DNA of 64,000 nt from Cycas panzhihuaensis (lineage: Eukaryota > Cycadophyta): the NCBI GenBank assembly GCA_023213395.1, contig CM041465.1, positions 232,259,741 to 232,323,740 on the forward strand, given 5' to 3'. The position numbers and the translations under genes are program-made. The notes beneath the pieces are model-generated. The model was not told where the DNA came from. It made no database searches and saw nothing but the letters and a program-made list of their open reading frames with translations. Positions 52,330-63,097 of this stretch are shown piece by piece. Each line of letters starts with the position of its first letter. Position 1 is the stretch's first letter.

Positions 52330-52716
52330 TGTTGGAAGATAATGTTTAATGTGTAAGTGTCCTAAGTATTTAGGTGAGTGTCATATCTAAGGGTCAATAT
52401 TATAATGTTAATGTAATGCATGTTTGTGCAAGTAAGTGGTCATTAGATTATTGGTCAATAAGTAGGTGATATGTCATTAGTTGTGTTGGAGGTCATTTGT
52501 CCCACATGTAACACAAGTCATTCTACACTCTCTCACTTATGATGTATATATAAGTGGTTGAGATGGTGTGGTAATCAAAGAGTCAAGATGGATATTATTA
52601 TGATATTATTGTTATGGTGTCATTATGTAGACGTTTTATCATGAATCAATGCTATCATTTTATGTTCATGATATTTGTTCTTGAATATTGAATGCTCTCC
52701 ATGTAAAAGTTTAACA
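52330..52716 (+). repeat. L 5' LTR (387 bp)
   Basis: TGTTGGAAGATAATG ... AAAAGTTTAACA. TATATATAAG near 52545. Preceded by TSD AATAG. Confidence 0.95.
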
Positions 52717-52728
52717 TGGTATCAGAGC
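52717..52728 (+). promoter_or_regulatory. L primer-binding site
   Basis: TGGTATCAGAGC directly after the LTR, initiator-Met type. Confidence 0.9.
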
Positions 52729-54852
52729 ATGTTGCTTGTCAAGTTTATCCTTGTGCAGGTTCATCATTTTTTTGTGTGTGGAGGTGGCTCCGTAGAACCA
52801 AGTACCAGTTTGTGGTTCCACTTGTAGAGGGTGAGATTCTAATGCTATCTTTGTTGCCAAGCCAATGACCGTGATTGATGCAAGATAGAATTATTGCCAG
52901 ATAATATTGTTCCTATACCTTGTTATGTGAAGAAAACTTTGTGTCAGGGTTTACTTTGTGAAGAAATTGGTGATATTATATAATCTACTAGTCATTGGAT
53001 TCTGTTTGTACAGAAGAAATGAGGGTTTTATACCTGTAAATATTTAGAGTTGTGTTAGAAATATTGAGGGTTTTGAGAAGCCAACCATAAGAAAGAGGGC
53101 TTTCTATGTGAAAAAGGAGAAAGTAGTTGCAGTGAACAGAAGAATATAACCTACCGTGGAAGCATCTGAACCCAGTCGTATAAGATCTCTTGACACAAAT
53201 GCCCAGAAGAAAAAGCTGTGTAAAAAGAATTGACCTATTGTAGAAAATTTTGCCTACTAGCTGCTGCATGATATTATAGAGGTTACTCACTTATTCTATA
53301 AGAGACAATTTTGGAGGTCCAAATCAAGCAAGTCATGACAATGTTTTACAACCATCTCCACTAGCTTGGCTCTGGCATAAGTTGAGAGACTGCAGATGAG
53401 TAAATTTAGGAGCAATTGACTAGCCAAGCTTGTCCATGTCCCTCAAGGGTGTGACCTCTCCGCTCTCTATTGATGTCTAGTTAGTGTGGTAGGTAGCCCT
53501 TTTGTCTTGTCTATGCCTGCAAGGGTTAATTATTACAGTCGTAGGGCAAATTCTTACAGGACTGAACAAGACAAGAGCCCTTGACTTAACTAGCCATTGA
53601 CTTGGCTCATCATCAGGGTAGAGGAGGTGGTGTATTTTTCCAGATTAGGGATGGAAACCATGGAACATTTTTTTGACCCCTCTACTTTGGAATGTCTGGG
53701 AATCTCCATACTCGAGTAGTTGTCCCTTGGAAAAGACTGCACAGGCAGAGTGACGAGGCATTATTTGCAGGCAATGTCATGGTTTGGCGCGGGACGTGTA
53801 CATGCAACTGAACAGTGGCAGCGGGTGCCGTGGCAACTGGTAAGCAAATGAAGTATTATTTGACTTTGAGGTTTTGAAGTTGAACTCCTCTTCCATTCAT
53901 TTTTCTAGCTTCTGACCTACAAATATTAGGGCCAAACTCCTTGAAATTACCTTAGTGATAGCAAGGAAAAGATCTCAAAGAAAACAACTCAAGGACTACC
54001 AAACATTGAGTGACTATAACATTGTGAAGGAGTCCAATTCTCCTCGTGCTACGTCTCAGGGGCAACATGCAAACATTTCTAGATTTGGCACCCAGAAGAC
54101 ACGTAACCATCGAGGTAGAGAGAACCAACATATTTTGGCCAAAATGCAAATCTTCATGAAGACATTTTCATTGCTCTGGAGATGGAGAGCTCTGATATTG
54201 TCCAGAATTATTCGAATCAAGGGAGATTTTAAACATGGTGGTTGAGAATTTGCAGGCAAAGAATTACAAGTGTGATCTGGAATAAAGATTTTTTTTTTTT
54301 TTTTAATGTTCGAAATTGAATTCAATCAAATTGAAAGGATCATTGAATTTCGCAAATGTTAAAGTAATTAGAATAGAACTTATTGTTTTTGCATGGTAAA
54401 AATTGGATTAAACTAAGGTGGAATGTGCTTTAAAGTCTGCTAGCCCCTTAGCAGTTTAGCCCCGGCCCTATAGAGCTATAATATGACTGACTACTGATTC
54501 ATTAAATAAGCTAATCTTTTAAACAACCTAAATTTATTCTTCAAAAGGGGGTCCTTGTACGTTTTACCTCATAACTTTGCATCCAGTTGTCTGAACCGTT
54601 GAAACCGTATTTTAGAGGCAGTTGTTTTGGCACATGATTGGAAGGTATTTGTTGATGATTTGTTGGAGTTATTTTTGTTTGAAGTTGATGCATAAATATT
54701 GAGTAATATGTTGGTAATCAACTTAGTCTCACATTATGGAGTTGAAAGATATCATTGTTTTTGTGCCAGAAAAGAATGAATTCTGGGTAACAGATTTTCT
54801 CTAGGCCTTACCCAAATATATTGGAACTAATTCTTGAATTTAGAAAATTAAA
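52729..54852 (+). other. L leader, partly unlike the rest
   Basis: No element protein. 53330-54250 is richer in G+C than its surroundings (locally 53690-53830) and has a 96-codon ORF (53955-54245) with a basic N-terminus but no motif I know. A T-run at 54288-54304 follows. 54540-54620 resembles 57310-57400. The middle could be captured host DNA. Confidence 0.5.
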
Positions 54853-55655
54853 ATGGAATGTATATTTATGGCAAAAGAGCTATGGAAAATTATTCTTGAT
54901 GGTACTGCATTGATTAATGGAGGAGGAGAAGAAAACTTTAAGAAAAAGAACAAACTAGCAATTGATATTATGCTTGCAGCATTTGACAAAGAAAACCTTC
55001 CTCCTTCTTACCATTTTCTCTTTCATGCAATCCAAAATATTGATACTGCTAATGAGGTATAGAATCTGTTAAAGGATGCATATGAAAAGACCTCTCAAGA
55101 GGTGTAAGAAGCTCTTGAAAAAGCAAACAAAACTGCAAATAGCAATAATACAGGTAAAAGGGATGATGAAGAGAGTACTATTGATTCAGGAGAAGAGGTA
55201 TATGAAAAAATTGATGAAACTGTTGATAAATGTGAAGAAATTACTCTTGAATGTGTTGTTGAATCTAAGTATGATGAGATTGATGATTTGATTGCTAAAA
55301 ATGGTGATCAAACAATAGAAATTCTGCTAGATGAATCTATCGCTTCAGGGGAGGATGAAGTCAAATTTGTTTGTTCTTTTGAAGATTTTGTTGAGTCAAT
55401 TCATGATTCAATTATTGGTTCTAATCCCAATTGCTCACAAGTTGATGAAAACTTTGCTTCAAAGATTGAAGGAATTGTTTATGAACAAACTAACCAAGTA
55501 GAGGAACACATACAGGATGTTAATGCCCATATTTCAAATGATGATAACTTATCCTCATATTTTTCGATAGTTAAAAGCAAACAGGTGGTGATTGAAACAT
55601 TGATTGAAGACATACTTGATGTACACTTTGAAGATGCTTTTGATGAGTACACATA
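54853..55655 (+). pseudogene. L gag-like protein with acidic extension
   Basis: The first frame (54853-55062) has AKELWKIILDGTALI, then KKKNKLAIDIMLAAFDKENL and NIDTANEV, the second half of the copia gag (UBN2) fold, broken by a TAG where Trp is expected. After a further stop and a frame switch the reading continues to 55655 as an acidic domain (YEKIDETVDKCEEITLECVV, then EVKFVCSFEDFVESI). About 120 codons from 55288 are fully open. No zinc knuckle. Similar layout in F. Confidence 0.7.
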
Positions 55656-55662
55656 AGTTCAC

Positions 55663-55923
55663 ATGACAGATCTACATCAAGCTCAAGTTGGTTTGACCAT
55701 GGTCTACTATACCCTTTGCATGACAAAGGATTCATTCTTGCACATGAAGATGAAGAAGGCTAAATTCAAGGACCATCGTTCTAGAAGACTACTTCAAGGT
55801 CAACACTACAAAAGTCAAGATGAAGATCAATGTGAAGATATTATCCTGAAGACCATTCCAAGATCAAAGTGTTGTAAATTCAAAGCAATGCCTCATGTGA
55901 AGTCATATGTTGATAGCACTTAG
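55663..55923 (+). CDS. L second small ORF
   Basis: 86 codons starting MTDLHQAQVGLTMVYYTLCM, basic in the middle (KMKKAKFKDHRSRRLLQGQH), ending TAG 12 nt beyond the preceding stop region and 40 nt before the polypurine tract. It may be the natural C-terminus of the gag-acidic protein, split off by the TAA at 55654. No known domain. Confidence 0.4.
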   Translation: MTDLHQAQVGLTMVYYTLCMTKDSFLHMKMKKAKFKDHRSRRLLQGQHYKSQDEDQCEDIILKTIPRSKCCKFKAMPHVKSYVDST

Positions 55924-55965
55924 AGCCATGATGTCTTTAGCTTTGTTGTCTTGACATTAAACATT

Positions 55966-55974
55966 AAGGGGAGA
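55966..55974 (+). promoter_or_regulatory. L polypurine tract
   Basis: AAGGGGAGA next to the 3' LTR. Confidence 0.85.
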
Positions 55975-56361
55975 TGTTGGAAGATAATGTTTAATGTGTA
56001 AGTGTCATAAGCATTTAGATGAGTGTCATATCTAGGGGTCAATATTATAATGTTAATGTAATGCATGTTTGTGCAAGTAAGTGGTCATTAGATTATTGGT
56101 CAATAAGTAGGTGATATGTCATTGGTTGTGTTAGAGGTCATTTGTCCCACATGTAACACAAGTCATTCTACACTCTCTCACTTATGATGTATAAATAAGT
56201 GGTTGAGGTGGTGTGGTAATCAGATAGTCAAGATGGATATTATTATGATGTTATTGTTATGGTGTCATTATGTAGACATTTTATTATGAATCATTGCTAT
56301 CATTTTATGTTCATGATATTTGTTCTTGGATATTGAATGCTCTCCATGTAAAAGTTTAACA
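55975..56361 (+). repeat. L 3' LTR (387 bp)
   Basis: TGTTGGAAGATAATG ... AAAAGTTTAACA then TSD AATAG. TATAAATA at 56190-56197. Same length as the 5' copy. Confidence 0.95.
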
Positions 56362-56366
56362 AATAG

Positions 56367-57205
56367 TTAATTACTTTTGGAGGAGGTTGGCCTCGATGGC
56401 CTAGGTTGGGCGTAAGATAATGTATTTATTATTTTTGGATGAGTTTGTCGTCAAAATTAGGGTAACACAAGTCCTCCCTGCTTGGCATGCTTTACCTAAA
56501 AGCATGGGAATGTGAAGATGTTATTGGCACCAAGCTTTTGATTCACAAGTGGCATCTGTCATGTCTAAATTCTTTCTTTTAACCAAATATTTATTTGTGT
56601 TTTGTCCTCATTTGTCTTGATTTGGTGTCAATTATTGCTTCTAATTCCATGATTAACTTTACCTCATCATCCAACTTTGGTGGTGTAAATTGTGTTGCCA
56701 GCATTTCACCAATTTTCTTCTTAAGGCATGAAACATGGAAGGCATTGGATTTATCTTGTTGGTAATTCAAGCTCATAGCTCCAACTTTGTTTAGAAGGTG
56801 ATAAGGTCCATAAAACTTAAATTGTGGATTTTGCTTTCATGATCATTGTTGCTTGGTTATAAGGTTGAGGCTTTAAGTAGACCCATTCAATGATGTTGAA
56901 TTTCTTGTTTGTCTTATGCTTGTCCTCTTTTTGTTTCATATCCTTAAGTATCCTTGGGATGACTTTTGTCTAGTCTAATTGATTTTTAATTGATGGTACA
57001 TTGGAATGGTCCCTTGAGACATTGTGCAACTTTAGAGGACCTTGAAAGGAGACATTTGTAGAAGAGCGATATGTGATATTATACCACCACTTTGCTAAAT
57101 TCATCCATTTTTGTCATTGGTTTTCCTTATCAAAGGCAAAGCTTCACAAATATTCTTTTAAGCATTTATTCACAATCGTTGTTTTACCTTAAGTTATCAA
57201 AAAAT
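56367..57205 (-). pseudogene. Gypsy remnant M2: integrase C-terminus and chromodomain
   Basis: Minus-strand. 57205-57060 resembles the INT segment NKCLEGYL...WHKWLHLAEWWYN (here VNKCLKEYL, WMNLAKWWYNITYRSS). 56776-56591 reads SNAFHVSCLKKKIGEMLATQ and LIMELEAIIDTKSRQMRTK, the INT end and chromodomain entry, then NKYLVKRKNLD. 56367-56460 is the start of its 3' LTR, continued at 51635-52329. RT and gag are missing at the right. Chromovirus type, unlike M1. Confidence 0.7.
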
Positions 57206-57479
57206 GATTTTTGAAACACAAAAATAGTCGGTTAGCAGACTGTCACATAGTGATCTTTGAAAGGGGCTAATAAACCCTTTGATTTTATTTTATTTTATTT
57301 AGTTTTGTCTTCTTAAGAGGGTACCTGGACGTTTTCGTCTATAACTGAGGGTACATGTATTGGATTGAAGCGCCGTCTATACCGTTGAAATCTTGTTTAG
57401 AAATGATCGTTACAAGTGGTCATATGTGACAGTTTTGACCAGTGAATGACATTGATTTTTAGCCTTCATTGAGAAAGAA
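57206..57479. other. Repeat segment between M2 and N
   Basis: No coding. 57310-57400 shares an interrupted match with the L leader at 54540-54620, including ACGTTTT, TATAACT/CATAACT and CCGTTGAAA. CGTTACAAGTGGTCATATG at about 57408 faintly recalls the LTR end and primer site of C. It may be a decayed 5' LTR of N, but it does not match the N 3' LTR. Confidence 0.35.
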
Positions 57480-57483
57480 AAAA

Positions 57484-58212
57484 ATGGAGACAGATTTTTT
57501 TAATCTAGAGGAATATGATGATCTAATGGATAGAAACAATTGAATCAATCATGAATTCACAAATGATACAAAAATTGAAGATTTTAGACAAGTCTTAGAA
57601 ATGTTACTAGACAGAAGAGCTCATGATTGGTTCATTAATTGGACCAAAAATGTATTCATGCTCTCCAATTGGTATTGGTTTCAATACGCGTTTATGAAAG
57701 CTTTCAAGTAGTAGAAACAAGGTAAAGTTCAAATTGAGGGAACTCTTCAACACACACAAACCCACAAACAAGGTGAGGATACCAAGATATCAAAGCAACT
57801 AGTCAAAGTAACAAAAACAGAAGAAGAAGAAGAAGTAGATGAAGACAAAGAAGAAGAAGAAATGATTAAAGAGGAGATCATCGAGATCTTGTAGGAATAT
57901 GAACAAGAACCAGTTCAAGGGAAACAACCTGATTGCACTGAAGACCCGAAGCATGTGCTTATGACATTTGATTACCTGATGGAAGAGTCTTGCGAGAGGC
58001 AAATCGAGATCAAAGAAGAGACCCAAGGAGAAGTTACACAGGAGCAGCACAAAGACATGGAAGAGCAAGCAAAAGAGCAGCTAGTAGATGAGCTTGAAGA
58101 AGAGCCTCAACAGGTCACATGCGAATCCAACAAGGTACTCATTTATCTTGTGTTGCACATGCACATTTCCTTTGGTAGTTTTATCTATCCTCTATTTTCC
58201 CAAGTTCAATAG
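57484..58212 (+). pseudogene. N gag-like acidic protein
   Basis: Starts METDFFNLEEYDDLMDRNN, then a stop, FRQVLEMLLDRRAHDWFINW and WYWFQYAFMKAFK, a pattern like the gag capsid helices (hydrophobic with conserved Trp). From about 57800 it is Glu/Lys-rich (EEEEEVDEDKEEEEMIKEE), with a TAG at 57891-57893, then an 85-codon open frame 57955-58212 (KEETQGEVTQEQHKDMEEQA, likely coiled coil). No zinc knuckle. The gag assignment is tentative. Confidence 0.4.
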
Positions 58213-59091
58213 CAATAGAAAAGCCTTCCTTTCTCCATCCCATAGTTAGCCATAATCCTAATCCCCTTAGCTCTAGTTTTTTCATAGGACAAATCCCAAT
58301 TTCCCTTTACAATCCTAGCTCAACTCTTTACTTACATATTCCTTCACCCCCTATAGACCATCCTCAACAAGATATTCTACAACTTCGATCCATTCATCAA
58401 GTCTCATCATTTAGTATCACCCACTACAGAACCCCACCTCATCCTTCCTAATCCTATCCACTTCCACACTACCAATATTGTTTTTTTTTTGGTTAAATCT
58501 TTTATTTTGTCTAAATACCATTTCTAGAATCCTATTAAAGTCCTTTTTCCATAAAGAACATCTATCACTAATCCCTCATCCATCTTTCTTTCCCAAGAAA
58601 TATTGTGGTTTAATAAACACTACACAAATTCTCATCTCCATTCAAGACAAATTCCAAACTTCATCCCTTCTTTTTATGCCTTCAATGCTATGCCTAATCT
58701 CAATTCATAACCCCACCTATTCTTTTCCCTTTCACGATAAGCAGTCATCAATCCATGACCCTTATAATCAATTCTTTTGACAAAATCCTCACTTCTCCTT
58801 TCATAAACCATTCCATTGGGAAACCAAATGTGCAAACACAAGGCAAGACTAGGATGAGGCATTTGAGGCACCTCACAGGTCCCAAGATCCTTCTAATATA
58901 GGAAAAGATATAGCACATACCTAGCCCTAGGAACAAACATTGTCGAATTCAAGATGCTTGCTAGCAAAGTTCCACAGAAGCTACAAGATCAAGCCAAATC
59001 TTTATGACATACAAGATTTAGCATGTGGTGGCTGGAAGATCAGATCAAGCTACGAGCAATTCCCAATACTTTGAGGGCAAAGTATTATTTT
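58213..59091 (+). other. N internal non-coding or decayed stretch
   Basis: Pyrimidine/A-rich sequence with ORFs lacking motifs (58478-58780 plus; 58674-58936 minus). The last 60 bases read as a chromovirus pol tail before the polypurine tract. Confidence 0.4.
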
Positions 59092-59105
59092 AAGGGGAAG
59101 GGAAT

Positions 59106-59720
59106 TGTAGCATTCGCAAAATAAGGATGAATCAATTTTCTGTAGAGGGAAACTTTCATTATGAAGTTAGTTTTATAAAAGAAAATATTATTAGGGAGTC
59201 AGTTTTTTTGGAGAATTAAAGGAAGAATAATTTATTTTTATTTCATTTTGAAGTCGATTTTTTGGAGGAAAAAATAGGAGTTGGATTTTAAAAGGCTATA
59301 AATAGAGAAGCCTTCCTCATTTGTATGCATCTTGGAGAATTTATTACCTTATGGTATAATGGCTTCGTGCCATTAGGGCCTTGGGCTTGTTGGAGGATCG
59401 CGCCACCTCAAAGAGTGTTGTAGCTACTGAACACTTTGTATCGAGTGCTATTATTCTGTTACCAATTATCCCTTATATTGTTGTTATCAATGTATCTATG
59501 AATGGTTTATATGTTTGTTGTGCTAAGTATTGTGAATATTATCTGTTGTAAGGTTTCATTGAATAATATTTCATGAAGGTATTATGTGCTGTAAATATAT
59601 GCTCTACTGGTAATATTACCTCTGTGTGGAAGTACGGCTATGACATACTTGAAATCTGCCATGAAATATCTTTGTTAGTGCTGAAAATCTGCTTTTGTCT
59701 ATTGTTTATGATAAGGACCC
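59106..59720 (+). repeat. N 3' LTR (end uncertain)
   Basis: Starts TGTAGCATTCGC after AAGGGGAAGGGA, has the promoter TATAAATAG at 59297-59305 and AGAAGCCTTCCTC just after it. The right boundary is not fixed because no partner copy or TSD is visible. Confidence 0.55.
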
Positions 59721-60943
59721 ACTACACATATGGTCTACATACACAATAGGGCACATGGACACTTTGTATATAGTTGTATATAGACCAAACCATCATAAAT
59801 GACGATTTTTAACCATCAAAACTTGATGAAAAAACTTTTGAACCCAACTAAACCCCAAGGATTCCAAGAGGTCATTTACAATTTTGTACAGCTCAAAGTA
59901 CAACAATATAGTTGTACTTGGACTATATAGCCCCATAACATGGCCAAATATCCCCTATACAACAAAAGAAAATCCTTTATCCATTATTAATGAAGTATAT
60001 CATATCTTCCATACTCATAACTTCTAATGGAAGATTAGAGAGAGAAAGTGTACAATAAATGCTTAATTCACAATTGAACAAGTACCTTTGCCCTCCTAGT
60101 ATACGATTTGGGAACTTCCATTGATGAAGATGATGAGCGATGACCACTTGATGAAGATCCTCTTCCTTGGCTCAAGCTTCTCCTCATTTTTTCTCTCCAC
60201 TTGCTTGCTCCAATAGTTCCACTTGTCTATGCAATAGTGTGATGCTTAGCCTTGCTCATCATGTTTTTATATAGGAGGAAGTTATGAAGGAGCCTCTTCT
60301 TAGATAGACAAAGGAGAAATCTTATTTGAGAACCTTGTTGTTTATTTCCCCAATGAGAAGCCACCACTTTTCATAACCACCTCTTGTGCACAACCTTTAA
60401 TAATGTGCTATTCACTTTTTGTGGTTAAGATTTTTGAGATTGAGGGTGAAACTCCCTCTTTTGACACCAAGGCATCCTTTAGGTAGGGATCTCTAAACAT
60501 GAATGATAATTAATTATCCAATTGAAAAGGCATTTAAATTTGTTTCTAAACTCAAACCACTATTAAAGTTAAACAGCTTGAGGTGTCCCCTCCTCCCTTG
60601 AGGGAAGGAGCACCCTATAAAGCATGACCTCTAGTGCACCAAAGGAGGCCGCTATACTAAGGTAGATAATCTCATGCCCAAAAATGAGACCTGGGGACAT
60701 TTTCTATATTTGATGTGTGGAAGTATTACCATGGAGATGGGCCTTGCAATGGGTAGATGCGGCTCACCATGGAGTGGTCATGGTTCTAGTTCAGGGTAGC
60801 TAGGGGCAATGCATATAGAAATGCCCAATTGTGGATTCAGCAATATGCCACTCTAATTTCTCATTCCAACCCTAAACATGAAACTCATTCCCATGTGGGT
60901 GTGATTATTAACTTAAGTAGTTAATTTCCTTATTAGAACATTT
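59721..60943. other. Non-coding or unassigned stretch
   Basis: No recognised family. It includes direct GTACAAC/GTATATAG words (59740-59935), a minus-strand TATATAA at about 60266-60272 followed on that strand by a short Ser-rich reading (RGSSSSGHRSSSSS, about 60188-60083) and an AAG/GTAC that could be a splice donor, and a hairpin CTCCTCCCTTGAGGGAAGGAG (60592-60612). Confidence 0.3.
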
Positions 60944-61282
60944 TTGTGTGTGTTGCATATAGAATCCTGGGGGCGGGAATCATGCCAACTAGACCAAAGG
61001 GGTGTAGAATATTCCATTGAATTAGTGCCAATTACTTTGCCAATTGTGACCCAGCCACACAGGTTGCTTACAGTGGATAAAGTTGAAATTGTGAGGCAAA
61101 TTAAGGACCTCTTGTTTGTGGATTCCATTGTCATCGCTAACAGTCCGACTATAGTGGCAATTATATTGGTCAATAAAACAATTGATCTTCCCAATATTAC
61201 CCATTGGACCTTGAATAAAGCCAGAATGTATCTATGCCATAGAAAGATGGTGTTGCATGGAGAAATATTTTCCTGCAATTAA
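60944..61282 (+). CDS. Hypothetical ORF, 112 codons
   Basis: Open from ATG to TAA with VDKVEIVRQIKDLLFVDSIV and IANSPTIVAIILVNKTIDLP, mildly hydrophobic, and no motif I recognise. A similar-length antisense ORF overlaps, so coding is not established. It could be an exon or chance. Confidence 0.2.
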   Translation: MCVLHIESWGRESCQLDQRGVEYSIELVPITLPIVTQPHRLLTVDKVEIVRQIKDLLFVDSIVIANSPTIVAIILVNKTIDLPNITHWTLNKARMYLCHRKMVLHGEIFSCN

Positions 61283-62613
61283 TCTGTGAGATACCACTGA
61301 ATATGTCTTGGAACTGGGTTCCTATAGAAACTTGGGTTGAGGACATGTGAGCAATCTGAATGCTATTAAACTTATGATTTCACCTGCCTCTTTTTAAGAA
61401 ACAGTGTTTGATAGCCTTTTCTCAGAATTGGCATATGCTTTTGGTAACAAAGCAGGAGCCCCTGCGGAATATAGAAGAGTTACATTAAAGTTTCATGGCC
61501 TACCATGCAGGTTTATGACATCTTCAAGCTGAAATTTTGTTTCCTTCTGTACAATTTCTCACACAAAGGTATTTTCCTTCCCTGCAGAAAAAATGTGCAG
61601 TATTTCTTTAGGTTTGCTTTCTTCACTATTCACAGACAACTATGCAACTTGCTGTAGAGTAAGTTCTTCTACTAGTCAGGCATACTTGTCCTGGCAACCT
61701 AAGTTGGATGCTTTCTGAGGTTGAAGTTGGAAGAGCCATCAGAAGTACCACATTCTAAATATTCTGCAGATTGATGTGGCAGACATTTGGAAAACGGATA
61801 TTGAATGATGGCAGTTTTCCAATGGCAAAAGAAAGCTGACTATACTGCAATTACAGATGTGTTTTCTGAAATATCTGATCATTTTGATGTTATCTGGTTG
61901 ACTTAACTGCTATGATTTATTGTCAAGAAAGAAGACAATGTACGATGACTTTTGTTTACTGATACCCCTTTGCTTTATTCTCTTTCTTTGCTTTATTTTC
62001 CACTTACATTTGTGTTTGTTCACCTCTCAGTCATGAACATTCTTATGGCTCGCACAAGATAAATTTCAAAGGCTGAGTTGCTCCAATTTGCACACTTCTG
62101 TTAGTATGGGTCCAAGGTCATATTGAAATAACGTGGAAAATAAGCAAGACATTTTGGACGTAATTGTAATCAGTTGTCAGGCTTGACATCAGGTACACAG
62201 ACTTGACAGGGAGAGTAGTGGCATATTGGTGATGGGGAGGACACATGAAAGTATTGCACTTCTTCACTCACTGTTTCACGAGAAAACTGCTTCAGCATCC
62301 TCATTCAGCGTGGGTGAAAATACTTGAAGAGCTCAGTTCAATTCACATCGTTAAAAAAATGTTAATACAATCTTATCATCTATTTTATGAACTGAATCAC
62401 TGCAGCACTGGTTGGCATTCACGTGGAAATTTTGTTTTAATTGTCTCTATAATAGCTCCTATGAACATATATATTTTAGTTACATTGTATGCTTGGACTG
62501 ACTGTTTCATTGGTCCAGGATTATGCTCATTGTCAAAAGACTTTAGAGCGGAGATATTGGGCTTTGGTCATTGGCACTCCAAACCAGAAACAGGGCCTTA
62601 TTTCTGCTCCTCT
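61283..62613. other. Unassigned stretch
   Basis: No retroelement motif. TTTCCTTCCCTGCAG at about 61575-61589 resembles a splice acceptor. A 144-codon ORF (62245-62679) is open but Cys/His/Phe-rich and low in typical protein character. It may be intronic or intergenic host sequence. Confidence 0.3.
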
Positions 62614-62846
62614 AAGAAAGGTGCATTTTTGGTGATTGATTCACATTTTGACCTTACCACACAATGTTTTTGCAATTGATAAGAACTGACTCAGAACATA
62701 TTCAACCAGGAAATTGATCTTTACTTTTCTCTCTCAGTGCTTCCTTAAAAGATTGAACTAAAAGTATGATTAAAAATGTCCAGTAGTAATTGTACCATTC
62801 AGAGGATTGCTTGTATGTATTAAAATATATAATTCCCAAGATAAGA
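62614..62846 (+). repeat. Direct duplication, copy 1
   Basis: Starts AAGAAAGGTGCATTTT; landmarks GAACATATTCAA, CAGGAAATT, GCTTCCTTAAAAGATTGAA and TATAATTCC recur in the same order in copy 2, with offset about 256 bp. Confidence 0.8.
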
Positions 62847-62869
62847 GAATTATAAACAAGTGTAATTTT

Positions 62870-63097
62870 AAGAAAGGTGCATTTTCAGTAATGGATTCAT
62901 ATTTCGATATTTCACCTTAAATTTATTTGTGAATGATAACAGCTAACTTGGAACATATTCAATCAGGAAATTATTCTTTTCTGTTTGAATGCTTCCTTAA
63001 AAGATTGAATTGAAAAGACAATTCAAAATCTCCAATAGTAAATGTACGATCCAAAGAGGATTGTTTGTATGTTTTAAAATTTATAATTCCAAAGATT
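62870..63097 (+). repeat. Direct duplication, copy 2
   Basis: Diverged second copy with all landmarks of copy 1 in order; a gap of about 20 bp separates them. Substitutions are scattered, so the duplication is not recent. Confidence 0.8.

Larger units (their letters stand above)
52330..56361 (+). mobile_element. Non-autonomous gag-only LTR element L (4.0 kb)
   Basis: Two 387-bp LTRs, perfect TSD AATAG (52325-52329 and 56362-56366), primer site and polypurine tract, but no PR, INT, RT or RH. About 2.1 kb of leader is followed by a gag-like and acidic coding region (54853-55923). By hand count the LTRs differ at about 15 sites (near 4%). It depends on enzymes from another copia element. Its coding region is related to F. 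Confidence 0.93.
57480..59720 (+). mobile_element. Gypsy derivative N, internally deleted
   Basis: A gag-like ORF, then about 800 bp of decayed sequence, a pol tail (TTTGAGGGCAAAGTATT, typical of the chromovirus end), a polypurine tract at 59092-59103 and an LTR. No PR, RT or INT. The 5' LTR was not identified. Confidence 0.5.

Noticed and set aside
51010-57205. M1 and M2 as one gypsy element
   Set aside because: On the minus strand RT should lie right of INT; here it lies left, and M1 is D-like while M2 carries a chromodomain.
62245-62679. 144-codon ORF as a gene
   Set aside because: No domain, low-complexity residue use, overlaps the start of the duplicated segment; kept only as a mention.
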